From assembly GCF_000381905.1 (NCBI RefSeq), contig NZ_KB907291.1, positions 1-35,976 of the forward strand: a stretch of 35,976 nt of DNA. The letters run 5' to 3'. The notes beneath the pieces are model-generated. The model made no database searches. It had not been told where the DNA came from and saw only the letters and a program-made list of their open reading frames with translations. The position numbers and the translations under genes were made by a program. How positions within the stretch are numbered: the stretch's first letter is position 1; every line of letters starts with the position of its first letter. Origin of the DNA: Paenibacillus fonticola DSM 21315 (GTDB taxonomy: Bacteria > Bacillota > Bacilli > Paenibacillales > Paenibacillaceae). Below, piece by piece: positions 23,225-31,799 of the stretch.

Positions 23225-24030
23225 AGAGGTACCGTATGTTTCGTTTTGTTTTTGTAATATACCCATCCGCTAAAGCCGATTTCTTTGAGCCGGGCCGCTA
23301 CTTCCTCCCATTCATCAGCAACGCGCTCCGGGACATGGGCATCGGAACCGAAAGTGACCTCAACCCCGAAATAGAGCGCCCGTTCCAAAATGGAATCGGA
23401 AGGATACCAGCCGCCGGATAGTTTCGTTTTGCCTGAAGTATTAATTTCAATGGCAACCCCTTGCTCGGCGATGACTTTCAATGTTTCATCGATCGCCTCT
23501 GCGGCAGGAATGTCTGAAAAAGCAGGATAATTCCCTTTCATCGCATCGATATGCCCCAATATTTGAAACATCCCGCTGCGCGCTGATTCCTGGATCAGGG
23601 CGTAATATGCTTCTTTATCCGCGATATGCTGCTCTTTGGTCAGCTTTTTCCAGCGATTTTTATTAAATATGCTTACATCACCAACGCTGTGGACAGAACC
23701 GATAATGTAATCAAACGGATACTGGGCCAATATTGTACGATACAGTTCGGCATGTTCCGGAAAAAAATCTGATTCAATACCTAGCAGGACATCGATTTTC
23801 CCTTCATATTCGCGTTTAAGCTGCAGCACTTCCTCTACATAATTTTTAAGCTCCTGCTTAGCCATGGCAATACGCGGAAAGGGCTGCTCCTCTGGATTGG
23901 CGAAATAAGGCGTGTGGTCGCTGATGCCGATCACTGACAAGCCCGCTGTGATTCCGGCTTCAATGTAGTCGCGGATATTGCCGTCGGCATGGCCGCAGCG
24001 AAAATGGTGTGTGTGCAAATCAAATTTCAT
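23221..24030 (-). CDS. PHP-domain phosphatase, HisJ (histidinol-phosphatase) type
   Basis: 269-residue cytoplasmic metal-dependent phosphoesterase. Metal ligands are visible in order: DLHTHHFRCGHADG (H6, H8, H14), ISDHTPYF, LGIESDFFPEH, IIGSVHSVGD, ILGHIDAMKGN and FGSDAHVPERV. Length matches B. subtilis HisJ (268). The family includes true histidinol-phosphatases and other phosphatases; no other his gene is in the window, so the substrate is open. It starts 22 bp after the LysR gene, with AAGGAG before the ATG, and is probably co-transcribed with it. Confidence 0.88.
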   Translation of the reverse strand: MKFDLHTHHFRCGHADGNIRDYIEAGITAGLSVIGISDHTPYFANPEEQPFPRIAMAKQELKNYVEEVLQLKREYEGKIDVLLGIESDFFPEHAELYRTILAQYPFDYIIGSVHSVGDVSIFNKNRWKKLTKEQHIADKEAYYALIQESARSGMFQILGHIDAMKGNYPAFSDIPAAEAIDETLKVIAEQGVAIEINTSGKTKLSGGWYPSDSILERALYFGVEVTFGSDAHVPERVADEWEEVAARLKEIGFSGWVYYKNKTKHTVPL

Positions 24031-24052
24031 ATCGTTACTCCTTTAGCTTATA

Positions 24053-24955
24053 TTATTCGGAGCTGACAAAATTAGTTTCCGGCATTCCTTTCAAGTCCCC
24101 GAGAAACTGCTGCATTGCGGAATTAATGTACCGGCTTGATTTGTAGATTACCCCTACGGGGTGCGTCGTCTCCAGTTCGGGAATACGTACGGTTTTCAGG
24201 CTTCCTTGACGCAGTTCCCGCAGGACGGATTGCTTGGATATGATCGCGGCTCCCAGGTTAATTTCCACCATCCGCTTCACTTCCTCGCTGCTGGACAGCT
24301 CCATTACGATTTCCGGCTCGATATGATGCTTCTTGAACACCTCGTCAACAAATCGTCTGCCTACAGTGTCAGGTGACAGCATAATCATCGGAGCCTCGTG
24401 CAATGACTCCAAGGTCGGCGCCTGTGCTCCAGCCAGGGGATGAAGCGGAGAAACGACAAGTTCAAATGTATCGTAGAACAGGACGGAAGCAAGGACCTGG
24501 GGATTGTTCTCGATTAAATAGCCTATTCCGATATCGACCAGTCCCTGCTCCACATTTTGATAAATTTGCGAGGAGGGCATCGACTGGATCGTTGTCTTGA
24601 TCAGAGGAAATTGATCTTGAAAATAAGATAAAATCCGCGGCAAAATTTGTATGGCGATGGAAGTGGTAGTACCGAGCACGATGTGCCCTTGCGGAATATG
24701 CTCCATGTCAGACAGCTTTTGCTTTAATTCCTCTACAATATCAAGGATTGCCTCCGCCCGTTCCAGAAATACTTGTCCACGGTCGGTTAAAGTAACCGGC
24801 TGGTTGCGATCCACAAGCACTGTGTTGAATTCGTCTTCAAGGCTTTTGATTTGCGCCGAAACTGCAGGTTGCGTAAGGTTCAGCAATTCTCCTGCTTTAC
24901 GGAAGCTTTTGGTTTTGGAAATCGTAAGCAGAGTTTCCAATTGGCTTATGTTCAT
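24053..24955 (-). CDS. LysR-family transcriptional regulator
   Basis: 300 residues from ATG 24955; an ATG at 25006 in the same frame is rejected because AAAGGAG lies seven bases before 24955 and the protein then starts MNISQLETLLTI, the usual LysR opening. The helix-turn-helix is at about 16-37 (KAGELLNLTQPAVSAQIKSLE). Residues 87-295 are a type 2 periplasmic-binding-like effector domain (GHIVLGTTTSIAIQILPRIL). It resembles the CysL/CbbR-like group of Bacillales. It is followed 22 bp later by the PHP phosphatase gene and is divergent from the CheX-like gene at 25221, a 265-bp gap that could hold its operator. Confidence 0.92.
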   Translation of the reverse strand: MNISQLETLLTISKTKSFRKAGELLNLTQPAVSAQIKSLEDEFNTVLVDRNQPVTLTDRGQVFLERAEAILDIVEELKQKLSDMEHIPQGHIVLGTTTSIAIQILPRILSYFQDQFPLIKTTIQSMPSSQIYQNVEQGLVDIGIGYLIENNPQVLASVLFYDTFELVVSPLHPLAGAQAPTLESLHEAPMIMLSPDTVGRRFVDEVFKKHHIEPEIVMELSSSEEVKRMVEINLGAAIISKQSVLRELRQGSLKTVRIPELETTHPVGVIYKSSRYINSAMQQFLGDLKGMPETNFVSSE

Positions 24956-25220
24956 CCGAACTCTCCTTTCGCAGCTAATCTTTTCTGCTGCCTCGACGGC
25001 GAACATTTTTTTATGTTAATTATAGGGGATTTGCAGTTAATTACGCAATGAGAGGCACCGCAGCAACCGAACGCTGGAGGAAATTGTATATTACATCAAA
25101 TTGCATTGTTCGATTTTTAATGACTTATCACTAGGAATAAAGTATAATGTTACTCAAGTGATAAAACGGGACTTTTGTAACATATTAATTACTTCCAAGT
25201 GTAAAGGGGCGCATATAACA

Positions 25221-25682
25221 GTGAAAGCGGAAGTGATCAATCCTTTCCTAGAATCCGCACGATCAGTCATCGAGCAGGTTATTCAAATTTCACCTTCCAC
25301 CGGAAGTCTTGGTATTAAGGATATTTTACCAGCACACGATCATATATGGATCCAAATCGGCATGACTGGTCATTACAGCGGTATGGTTGTGTTCGGTTTG
25401 CAAGAAACGGTTGCCTTGCGAATTGTGTCAGCGATGATGGGCGGATTTGTTCTGACCGAGATGGACGAGATGGGGCAAAGCGCAATTTCAGAGCTCGGCA
25501 ATATGATTAGCGGCAATGCCAGTACGATTTTATCCAACCAAGGCTATGCAGTTGACATTACTCCTCCTCAAGTCATCAAAACCGCGACAGCCATGAGCGA
25601 CACACTTCCACGAAAAGCACTTTGTATCCCATTGATGATGGATGGAATCGGAGAACTGGATATTCAAGTCATGATCTCATAG
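25221..25682 (+). CDS. CheX-like chemotaxis phosphatase family protein
   Basis: 153 residues from GTG at 25221 (AAAGGGG 11 bases upstream); an ATG at 25101 is in frame but would add 40 residues unlike the family. The CheX phosphatase motif ExxN is present in AISELGNMISGNA, with GMVVFGLQE and MGGFVLTEMDEMGQSAI around it. CheX dephosphorylates CheY-P in motile bacteria. No other chemotaxis gene is nearby, so it is an orphan here. TATAAT at 25143-25148 may be its -10, without a clear -35. A terminator follows at 25695. Confidence 0.83.
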   Translation: MKAEVINPFLESARSVIEQVIQISPSTGSLGIKDILPAHDHIWIQIGMTGHYSGMVVFGLQETVALRIVSAMMGGFVLTEMDEMGQSAISELGNMISGNASTILSNQGYAVDITPPQVIKTATAMSDTLPRKALCIPLMMDGIGELDIQVMIS

Positions 25683-25694
25683 AATAGAATAAAT

Positions 25695-25742
25695 GGACTA
25701 GCGCTTTATATGGATATGATGGATAAAGGCTAGTTCTTTTTT
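25695..25742 (+). terminator. Intrinsic terminator after the CheX-like gene
   Basis: GGACTAGCGCTTTAT pairs with ATAAAGGCTAGTTC, with a small internal bulge, over an 8-12 base loop, followed by six or more T's. Confidence 0.75.
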
Positions 25743-25786
25743 CTGTGTTAAGGGACTACCCCTTGAAGGGATGAGAGTACAAGATC

Positions 25787-26563
25787 ATGTCTGAGATGAA
25801 TAAAATTATTGTTGTTACTGGTGCATCAAGCGGGATTGGCGCCTTGACGGCCCAGATGCTCTGTGAGCGCGGGGCTCACGTCATTCTTGCGGCTCGTTCC
25901 ATGGATAAACTGGAGAAGGTCGGAGCTGGGCTTCAAGGCTCTTATAAGCTGTTATCCCTTGATGTAGGAGATGATAAGTCGGTAGCAGAGGCGTTCAAAC
26001 AAATTTATGCTCAGTATGGCCACATAGATTGTCTCGTGAACAATGCCGGTTATGGGAAGTTCTCCTACTGTGACACTATGCCTGCATCGGAATTTGAAGC
26101 GATGATGAACGTGAACTATATGGGAGTGGTCAGGTGCACCAAGGCAGTGCTTCCTCAAATGAAGGAGGCCCGCGCCGGCCGGATCGTTAACGTGGCTTCG
26201 ATGGCCGGCAAAATCGGCACGGCGAAATCCACAGCTTATACGGCAACTAAGCACGCCGTGCTTGGCTTCAGCAGCGCACTGCGTCAAGAAGTCCGGGAAT
26301 ATGGCATTAAAGTAACGACGATTAATCCGGGGCCGATCGATACGCCATTTTTCGAATTGGCTGATCCCGGCGGGCATTATGTTGAGAATGTAAAATGGTT
26401 TATGATGAAGCCTGAACGGGTAGCCAAAGCTATAGCAGCCGCTGTAGAGAAGGGGCCAGTTGAGGTAAATCTGCCGTGGGTTGCCGGAGCGGGCGCAAAG
26501 TTTTACCAGCTGTTTCCGCGTCTTGCGGACATGCTGAGCTACCGGATGTTAAATAAGAAATAG
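25787..26563 (+). CDS. Short-chain dehydrogenase/reductase
   Basis: 258-residue classical SDR. The Rossmann motif is TGASSGIG (about 11-18), NNAGYGK marks strand 4, and the catalytic set is N-S-Y-K with VASMAGKIG (Ser) and YTATKHAV (Tyr and Lys). INPGPIDTPFF closes the cofactor site. It reduces or oxidises an alcohol/ketone with NAD(P)H; the arginine pair following the second strand (AARSMDK) suggests NADP. The substrate is not inferable. A second in-frame ATG lies nine bases downstream. It sits between two terminators, so it is transcribed alone. Confidence 0.93.
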   Translation: MSEMNKIIVVTGASSGIGALTAQMLCERGAHVILAARSMDKLEKVGAGLQGSYKLLSLDVGDDKSVAEAFKQIYAQYGHIDCLVNNAGYGKFSYCDTMPASEFEAMMNVNYMGVVRCTKAVLPQMKEARAGRIVNVASMAGKIGTAKSTAYTATKHAVLGFSSALRQEVREYGIKVTTINPGPIDTPFFELADPGGHYVENVKWFMMKPERVAKAIAAAVEKGPVEVNLPWVAGAGAKFYQLFPRLADMLSYRMLNKK

Positions 26564-26572
26564 CTGTATAGG

Positions 26573-26596
26573 CCGGCTGAAATCAGCCGGTTTTTT
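26573..26596 (+). terminator. Intrinsic terminator after the SDR gene
   Basis: A perfect 8-bp stem, CCGGCTGA/TCAGCCGG, with a 2-base apparent loop followed by TTTTTT. Confidence 0.88.
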
Positions 26597-26647
26597 AGCG
26601 TGAATGCAAATGGGAAATTAAAAAAACATGGCGGAAATATGGCGAAT

Positions 26648-26677
26648 TTGGTGGGATTTGCTGTTATCGCATATAAT
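26648..26677 (+). promoter_or_regulatory. Candidate promoter of the DEAD-box helicase gene
   Basis: TATAAT (26672-26677) with TTGGTG (26648-26653) 18 bases upstream. The -10 is perfect and the -35 shares only TTG. Start of the helicase gene is 25-35 bp downstream. Confidence 0.4.
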
Positions 26678-26702
26678 GAAACATATGACTTTGAGGATGA
26701 GG

Positions 26703-27998
26703 ATGAATAACATGACGAATACAACGTTTGCCGGATTAGGAATTGAAGAACCGTTATTGTCCAGATTGGCGGAATTCGGGATTTCGGAGCCGTCGCCGGT
26801 TCAGGCAGAGAGTATTCCTGCTGCGCTGGAAGGCCGCGATATACTGGCTCAATCACAAACTGGAACTGGTAAGACACTGGCCTACTTGTTACCATTGCTG
26901 CAAAGGATCCAAGCTGCCGAGAAGACGCTGCAAGGTGTTATTTTAGCGCCAACTCAAGAGCTGGCGATGCAGATTTATCGCGAGGCAGAGAAATACGGCG
27001 CAGGGCTAGGCATAGGTGTTCAAGCATTAATCGGCGGAGCGTCGATTAAACGCCAGCTCGAACGCCTAAGACAGCATCCTCAGCTTGTCGTAGGAACGCC
27101 TGGGCGGATTCGCGAAATACTTGCCCTCCGCAAACTGAAGCTGCACACGCTGAAAGCGGTTGTCGTAGATGAAGTGGATCAGATGTTTCAGCTTGGAGGC
27201 ACGGCTGATGTTGAGCATATTTTACGGGGAACATTGCGCGATCGCCAATTGATGTTTCTCTCGGCCACGATTAATGAAGAGATTAAAAATATGGCTAATC
27301 GCGAAATGAAACAGCCCGTGAAAATCGGTATTGAGCCGGAACAAAGAACCGCAAAAAGCTTGGAACACCTTTACTTTGTTACAGAGGAACGCGATAAAAT
27401 AGATATGCTTCGCAGAGTTATCAGGCATTTTGATCCAGCAAGAACAATCGTATTTATTAATTCAACAGACAACATCGCTGAAGTGGAAGCCAAAATGAAT
27501 TATGTCGGCTTGAGTGCCGGTGCATTATACGGCGATGCTGACAAGATTGCGCGCAGCACGACTTTGCGCCGTTTTCGCGATGGAAAATACCGCGTGCTTG
27601 TCGCCAGTGACATTGCGGCTCGCGGACTGGATATTGAGGAGCTCGAGCTTGTAGTAAATCTTGATCCGCCGATCGATACGGACCATTATGTGCACCGGGT
27701 TGGCCGGACAGGCCGGATGGGGCGCAAGGGCTTGGCGGTGTCGATCATTACGCCCAAGGAACAATTTATTATACGTAAATTTGCAAAAGAGCTGGGAATT
27801 GATATCGCCCCCCGGGAAATGTACGAAGGTAAGGTGCGGGAGCCGAAGCCTTTTTCACCCGGACCAGGAAGAGGGAAGGGACAATCGGGTAAAACCGCCA
27901 ATTCTGTTCCCGGACGAGCTAGACATAAAGACAGCGAACAGGACCGCAAGAACAAAGGTGCTCCTAAATGGCTAAAGAGCAAACAAAATAAAGGTTAG
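26703..27998 (+). CDS. DEAD-box RNA helicase with a DEVD motif II
   Basis: 431 residues from ATG 26703 (ATG 26712 is equally possible; GAGGATGAGG serves either). The Q motif region reads FGISEPSPVQAESIP, motif I AQSQTGTGKT, motif Ib TPGR, motif II DEVD (D156-D159) in place of DEAD, motif III SAT, then VLVASDIAARGLD (motif V) and HRVGRTGRMGR (motif VI). The C-terminal ~60 residues are basic and Gly/Pro/Lys-rich, a typical RNA-binding tail. It unwinds RNA, probably in ribosome assembly or mRNA turnover. It is followed 11 bp later by ecsA. It resembles the CshA-C/YfmL group; which one is not certain. Confidence 0.92.
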   Translation: MNNMTNTTFAGLGIEEPLLSRLAEFGISEPSPVQAESIPAALEGRDILAQSQTGTGKTLAYLLPLLQRIQAAEKTLQGVILAPTQELAMQIYREAEKYGAGLGIGVQALIGGASIKRQLERLRQHPQLVVGTPGRIREILALRKLKLHTLKAVVVDEVDQMFQLGGTADVEHILRGTLRDRQLMFLSATINEEIKNMANREMKQPVKIGIEPEQRTAKSLEHLYFVTEERDKIDMLRRVIRHFDPARTIVFINSTDNIAEVEAKMNYVGLSAGALYGDADKIARSTTLRRFRDGKYRVLVASDIAARGLDIEELELVVNLDPPIDTDHYVHRVGRTGRMGRKGLAVSIITPKEQFIIRKFAKELGIDIAPREMYEGKVREPKPFSPGPGRGKGQSGKTANSVPGRARHKDSEQDRKNKGAPKWLKSKQNKG

Positions 27999-28009
27999 GG
28001 GGAACGAGT

Positions 28010-28756
28010 GTGAGTGAAACACCCGTATTGCAGGTTGAAGAACTAAGCGGGGGCTACAGCCTCGGTCGTCCCGTACTGCATGATGTTGAATTCGAGGTCC
28101 AGCCTGGAGAGATGGTGGGATTAATCGGATTGAACGGAGCAGGCAAAAGTACGACGATGAAGCATATACTGGGGCTGATGACGCCTCATCGAGGCGGCGT
28201 TGTTGTCCAGGGAAAGACGCGGGACGAAAGTCCAGAAGCGTATCAGTCATCCTTGGCCTTTGTACCGGAATCGCCATTATTGTATGAGGAATTGACCGTA
28301 AGAGAGCATTTGGAATTTGCTGCCCGGGCTTATAATGTGGGGCAAAGTGATTATTTACAGCGCTCGGAGCGGCTGCTGAAGCTGTTTAATATGGAAGAGA
28401 AGGCGGACAGCCTGTCGATGCATTTGTCCAAAGGGATGAAGCAGAAAGTTATGATTATGTGCGCTTTCGTAGCAAGACCTCCGTTATATATTATTGATGA
28501 ACCATTTCTGGGGCTGGATCCGTTAGGGATACGTTCTCTGCTCGACTTCATGCTGGAAATGAAACAGAGCGGTTCTTCTATATTGCTTAGCTCGCATATT
28601 TTATCAACGATTGAAAATTACTGTGACCGATTTATCGTATTGCACCAGGGCAAAGTGATCGCGCAGGGGACATTGCATCAAATTGCGCAGCAGGCGAACA
28701 TGCCGGGGGCTTCACTTGAAAATATTTTTTATTCCCTGGTCAAGGATGGAGAGTAA
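28010..28756 (+). CDS. ecsA: ABC transporter ATPase EcsA
   Basis: 248 residues, the length of B. subtilis EcsA (247). Walker A is GLNGAGKST (40-48), the signature is LSKGMKQKV and Walker B is YIIDEPFLGLD; SSHILSTIENYCD gives the switch His. With EcsB it forms a membrane transporter that influences protein secretion, intramembrane proteolysis by RasP and competence. The start is GTG, with GGGGGAA upstream. EcsB follows after three bases. The third B. subtilis gene, ecsC, is absent here. Confidence 0.9.
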   Translation: MSETPVLQVEELSGGYSLGRPVLHDVEFEVQPGEMVGLIGLNGAGKSTTMKHILGLMTPHRGGVVVQGKTRDESPEAYQSSLAFVPESPLLYEELTVREHLEFAARAYNVGQSDYLQRSERLLKLFNMEEKADSLSMHLSKGMKQKVMIMCAFVARPPLYIIDEPFLGLDPLGIRSLLDFMLEMKQSGSSILLSSHILSTIENYCDRFIVLHQGKVIAQGTLHQIAQQANMPGASLENIFYSLVKDGE

Positions 28757-28759
28757 CAA

Positions 28760-29989
28760 ATGGAACTGAAGGCGCTGCGTAGCCAGCGCAAGTCATCGTT
28801 CTGGGGGCAGATCATTCCGTATCTTCCTTATGTTATGCAGAGCGGGGTAGCCGTAGTGCTTCTGCTGCTGTTCATCGTATTCTCGGCATGGTACACCTCG
28901 TTTCTTAAAGCCATGCCCCCTGATCTGCCTGTTCAGTGGATTTTGCTGATACTGCTTGGACCTTTGACCGTATACTCCGGATTCCGGACCTACATTCAGC
29001 CTGCGGACGTCATTTTTCTGCTGCCGCAGGAGACAAAGATGAAGGAATATTTCTCTCCGGTATATTTCAGCGGCGTAATATACAAGCTGCTTGCCCTTTA
29101 TTTTGTAACCCTTACCGCTTGGCCGATGGTTGTAAGAAGCGGGGAAGCTGCCCTGCCGCTGTGGGCAATGCTGGTCATACTGCTGGCTCTTAAAAGCTTA
29201 AGCGCATATGGAGCATGGCAAGAGCTGCGGATTACGACTTCCCGGGCCAGAACAGGATATCGGCTGCTGCGCTGGTGCTTCATCCTTCTAATGCTGGCCG
29301 CCTGGATTTGGCAGCTGGCTTGGTGGAAAAGTCTGCTATTCATGCTGCTGCTGAGCGTAAATTACATTTTGGCGCTGCGCTTTCCTATGAAGCATACGGT
29401 GGCTTGGGAAAATCTGATTGCAAGCGAGAGGTCAGGTGCCGCCCGGGCTCTGATGATTCTTGGCTGGTTCGTGGAGGTTCCGGCTGAAGGTCAGAAGGTC
29501 ATCCGCCGCCGCTGGCTGTCGCTGGCCGGCAACCGCACCCCATGGAGGCGGAGCACCGCATATCGCTATTTATTGATCAAGACTTTCGTAAGAAGCGAGC
29601 TGCTAGGTATTATCGTTCGGCTAGCGCTGCTAGGTATGCTGTTGATTTATTGGACGGGCCATTCCTGGATGGGAATTGCCGTCTATATATTTTTCATTTT
29701 TATTACAGGAACCCAGTTGACCGCATTAAGATTTGTTCACCGGGATTCACCGGCTGCATCCTATTACCCGATTATGCCAGGAATTAGGATGAAGGAAGTA
29801 CTTCGTTTCATTTCGCGGCTGCTGTTTGTCCTCACGTTTATTTTGTGGCTGCCGCTGCTGTTCATTTCTGTTGCTGGCCGTGGAGATTGGCTGCTCAGCA
29901 GCGCAGGCCTGGCAGCGGGATTACTGCTAGTTCTTATCCTTCGGCTTGCCTGGAGCAAAAAGTGGAGCGCGATTGAGAACGAGGATTAA
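28760..29989 (+). CDS. ecsB: ABC transporter membrane subunit EcsB
   Basis: 409 residues, close to B. subtilis EcsB (408). The opening LRSQRKSSFWGQIIPYLPYVMQSG, the segment ADVIFLLPQETKMKEYFSPVYFSG and about ten hydrophobic helices are EcsB features. It forms the membrane part of the Ecs complex with the ATPase encoded three bases upstream. GGATGGAG precedes the ATG. Transcription ends at the strong terminator at 30122-30158. Confidence 0.9.
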   Translation: MELKALRSQRKSSFWGQIIPYLPYVMQSGVAVVLLLLFIVFSAWYTSFLKAMPPDLPVQWILLILLGPLTVYSGFRTYIQPADVIFLLPQETKMKEYFSPVYFSGVIYKLLALYFVTLTAWPMVVRSGEAALPLWAMLVILLALKSLSAYGAWQELRITTSRARTGYRLLRWCFILLMLAAWIWQLAWWKSLLFMLLLSVNYILALRFPMKHTVAWENLIASERSGAARALMILGWFVEVPAEGQKVIRRRWLSLAGNRTPWRRSTAYRYLLIKTFVRSELLGIIVRLALLGMLLIYWTGHSWMGIAVYIFFIFITGTQLTALRFVHRDSPAASYYPIMPGIRMKEVLRFISRLLFVLTFILWLPLLFISVAGRGDWLLSSAGLAAGLLLVLILRLAWSKKWSAIENED

Positions 29990-30112
29990 ATTAACTGTGC
30001 TGACAACAACGTCTAACGGCGTATTCTCCATGAAGACAGACCGCGATTAGCCGTAGTTTGTCTTGCAGTATCGGAGATACTGGCTGCGAAATTTATATTT
30101 TCTGATATGTTC

Positions 30113-30158
30113 AAAAAAAAGACGGATCGCCTTGCAGCAAGCAAGGCGATCCGTTTTT
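30113..30158. terminator. Bidirectional terminator between ecsB and the YjcZ-like gene
   Basis: A perfect 14-bp stem (30122-30135 with 30141-30154) around a 5-base loop. T's follow it on the plus strand and eight T's follow it on the minus strand, so it can end both ecsB and the convergent small gene at 30180. Confidence 0.93.
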
Positions 30159-30179
30159 AAGTTTATCACGAGCCCAGGT

Positions 30180-30305
30180 TTAATAGAGCAAAGTTCTGCT
30201 AACGATAACCAGCAAAATAAAGAGTACAAGGATAGCGGCAGTACTTGTAAATATACCGCCGTAACCGGCACAGCTGCCGCCTCTGACTTCTTCAACAACG
30301 CCCAT
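30180..30305 (-). CDS. YjcZ-family small sporulation-type membrane protein
   Basis: 41 residues, ATG at 30305 with AAGGAGA eight bases upstream. The N-terminal part is Gly-rich (VRGGSCAGYGGIF) and is followed by one hydrophobic helix, AAILVLFILLVIVSRTLLY, the pattern of YjcZ-type proteins that Bacillales make in numbers during sporulation. It lies upstream of a strong terminator and 102 bp after the aminotransferase stop. The function of the family is poorly known. Confidence 0.82.
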   Translation of the reverse strand: MGVVEEVRGGSCAGYGGIFTSTAAILVLFILLVIVSRTLLY

Positions 30306-30407
30306 GTTTAAATCTCCTTTCCGGCTTTCAAAATGTGCGAATACACTGTATTTTATGGTCAGAGGATTAAACGTGCTTGGGCCAATGTTCCAGGTTGAAG
30401 AAAGATC

Positions 30408-31706
30408 TTATTTGGTCTGCAAATCCAGCACAGCTTTGTAAATCATGTCGAACAACTCCTCGAGATGCTCTTCGGCAATACAAGAGAAAGCAATACGGAG
30501 ATCGCGATCGCCAAGAGCAATTGTACCGATGCCGTATTCATGGAGGAGGTGCTGGCGAAGCGGCTCGGCATGGACATTTTTCAGCTTCAGGCACATAAAG
30601 TAGCCCGAATTAAAAGGGTAGTATTCCCAGACGCCGCCATACTTTTCGCTGTCAAGCAAGGACTTTACTTTGTTGGCCCGGCCTTTCATTATGTTGAATT
30701 TCTCTTCCTTTTGAGCCGCAAAATCGGGCGATTTCAGCGCTTGAAGCACGAAAGTTTGCGAAGGATGAGCGCCGCTCGATATCGTCGCACGAATGATGCC
30801 CAGCGCTTTCTGTTCCAATGCAGCCAGCGTCTCTTTGCTTTCCGCAGCGAAAGTAATGAAGCCCACGCGGAATCCCCAGACGTAGTCCTCCTTGGTTGCC
30901 CCGTCTACTTTTACAGGCAGAATCCGCGGATGGAGCCCGGCAAGCTTGCCAAACAGCGATTCGTTTAAGGAAGTCTCAAAGAACAGTCCGAAGTAAGCAT
31001 CATCGGTTACGACAGTAACGTTTATTCCGGCCTCTGCCGCTTCTAGGATTGCAGCGACGATTTGCTCCCCTTCTTTGGCACCCGGAGTATAGCCGGTTGG
31101 ATTGTTCGGGAAATTCAGAATAACGATGGCTTTACCTTTGTCCTTCTGGGCAAGCAGCGCATCACGCAGACCTTCGCTGTTAAATTTCATATCATCAGTA
31201 AATAGCGGATAGTTAACGATGGAACCATGACGGCGAATACCGAAGGTTAATTCGTAGTTTTCCCAGTTTTTGTCGGGATATATTACGGCGTCCCCTTCAT
31301 TGACGAACAAGTCTGCCACCATGCTCAATCCATGCGTAAGAGCGTTGGTAACGATAGGATTGCCAAAGCTTTTACCGCTGAGGGAAGGATTATCCTGGAG
31401 CATTTTCTCACGCCATACTGTACGGAGCTCCGGTTTACCGGCGGGAGGAGCATAAGGATACAGATCCTGCGGCTTGTAGGCAGATAAGGTGTCCTGAATG
31501 ACGGCGAGGTGCATCGGGCCCCCGTTTTCCGTAGCAATACCGATCGTTGCATTGAACTTTTTGGCAAGGCTGGATGCTTCAGCGGATTGGCTCAGAATCC
31601 CTTCCTTTGGAAAATAGATTTCTTTGCCTAATGTGGACAACATCTCATATAAATGGACATTTCCAGACCTGATACTTTCGTTTAACTGTTCCGCCAGTGG
31701 ATTCAT
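30408..31706 (-). CDS. PLP-dependent class I/II aminotransferase
   Basis: 432-residue fold-type I aminotransferase. NFPNNPTGYTPG (about 198-209), TDDAYFG (D236, Y238), Schiff-base lysine K272 in KVDGATKEDY, and R280 in WGFRVGF are visible. Substrate-binding C-terminal part follows. The amino donor is not inferable; the sequence is of the bacterial group annotated simply as class I/II aminotransferase. ATG 31706 follows GGAAGGAT. A TATAAT on the minus strand at 31769-31774, 62 bp upstream, may give it its own promoter, so it need not be co-transcribed with the PNPOx-like gene that ends 93 bp before. Confidence 0.9.
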   Translation of the reverse strand: MNPLAEQLNESIRSGNVHLYEMLSTLGKEIYFPKEGILSQSAEASSLAKKFNATIGIATENGGPMHLAVIQDTLSAYKPQDLYPYAPPAGKPELRTVWREKMLQDNPSLSGKSFGNPIVTNALTHGLSMVADLFVNEGDAVIYPDKNWENYELTFGIRRHGSIVNYPLFTDDMKFNSEGLRDALLAQKDKGKAIVILNFPNNPTGYTPGAKEGEQIVAAILEAAEAGINVTVVTDDAYFGLFFETSLNESLFGKLAGLHPRILPVKVDGATKEDYVWGFRVGFITFAAESKETLAALEQKALGIIRATISSGAHPSQTFVLQALKSPDFAAQKEEKFNIMKGRANKVKSLLDSEKYGGVWEYYPFNSGYFMCLKLKNVHAEPLRQHLLHEYGIGTIALGDRDLRIAFSCIAEEHLEELFDMIYKAVLDLQTK

Positions 31707-31799
31707 TGCTTAATCATCCTTCCAATTCAGTTTGATATAATGGATAGCTTCCGATTTTACTGCCTAACATTATATCACTTTGATTTTATGACGTCACGG

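Noticed and set aside
25101..25220. 40-residue N-terminal extension of the CheX-like protein from ATG 25101
   Set aside because: The extension is unlike CheX proteins, has no good ribosome binding site, and the GTG at 25221 gives the usual length.
30063..30311. 82-codon plus-strand frame covering 30063-30311
   Set aside because: It crosses a perfect terminator hairpin and is antisense to a better-supported YjcZ-like gene.
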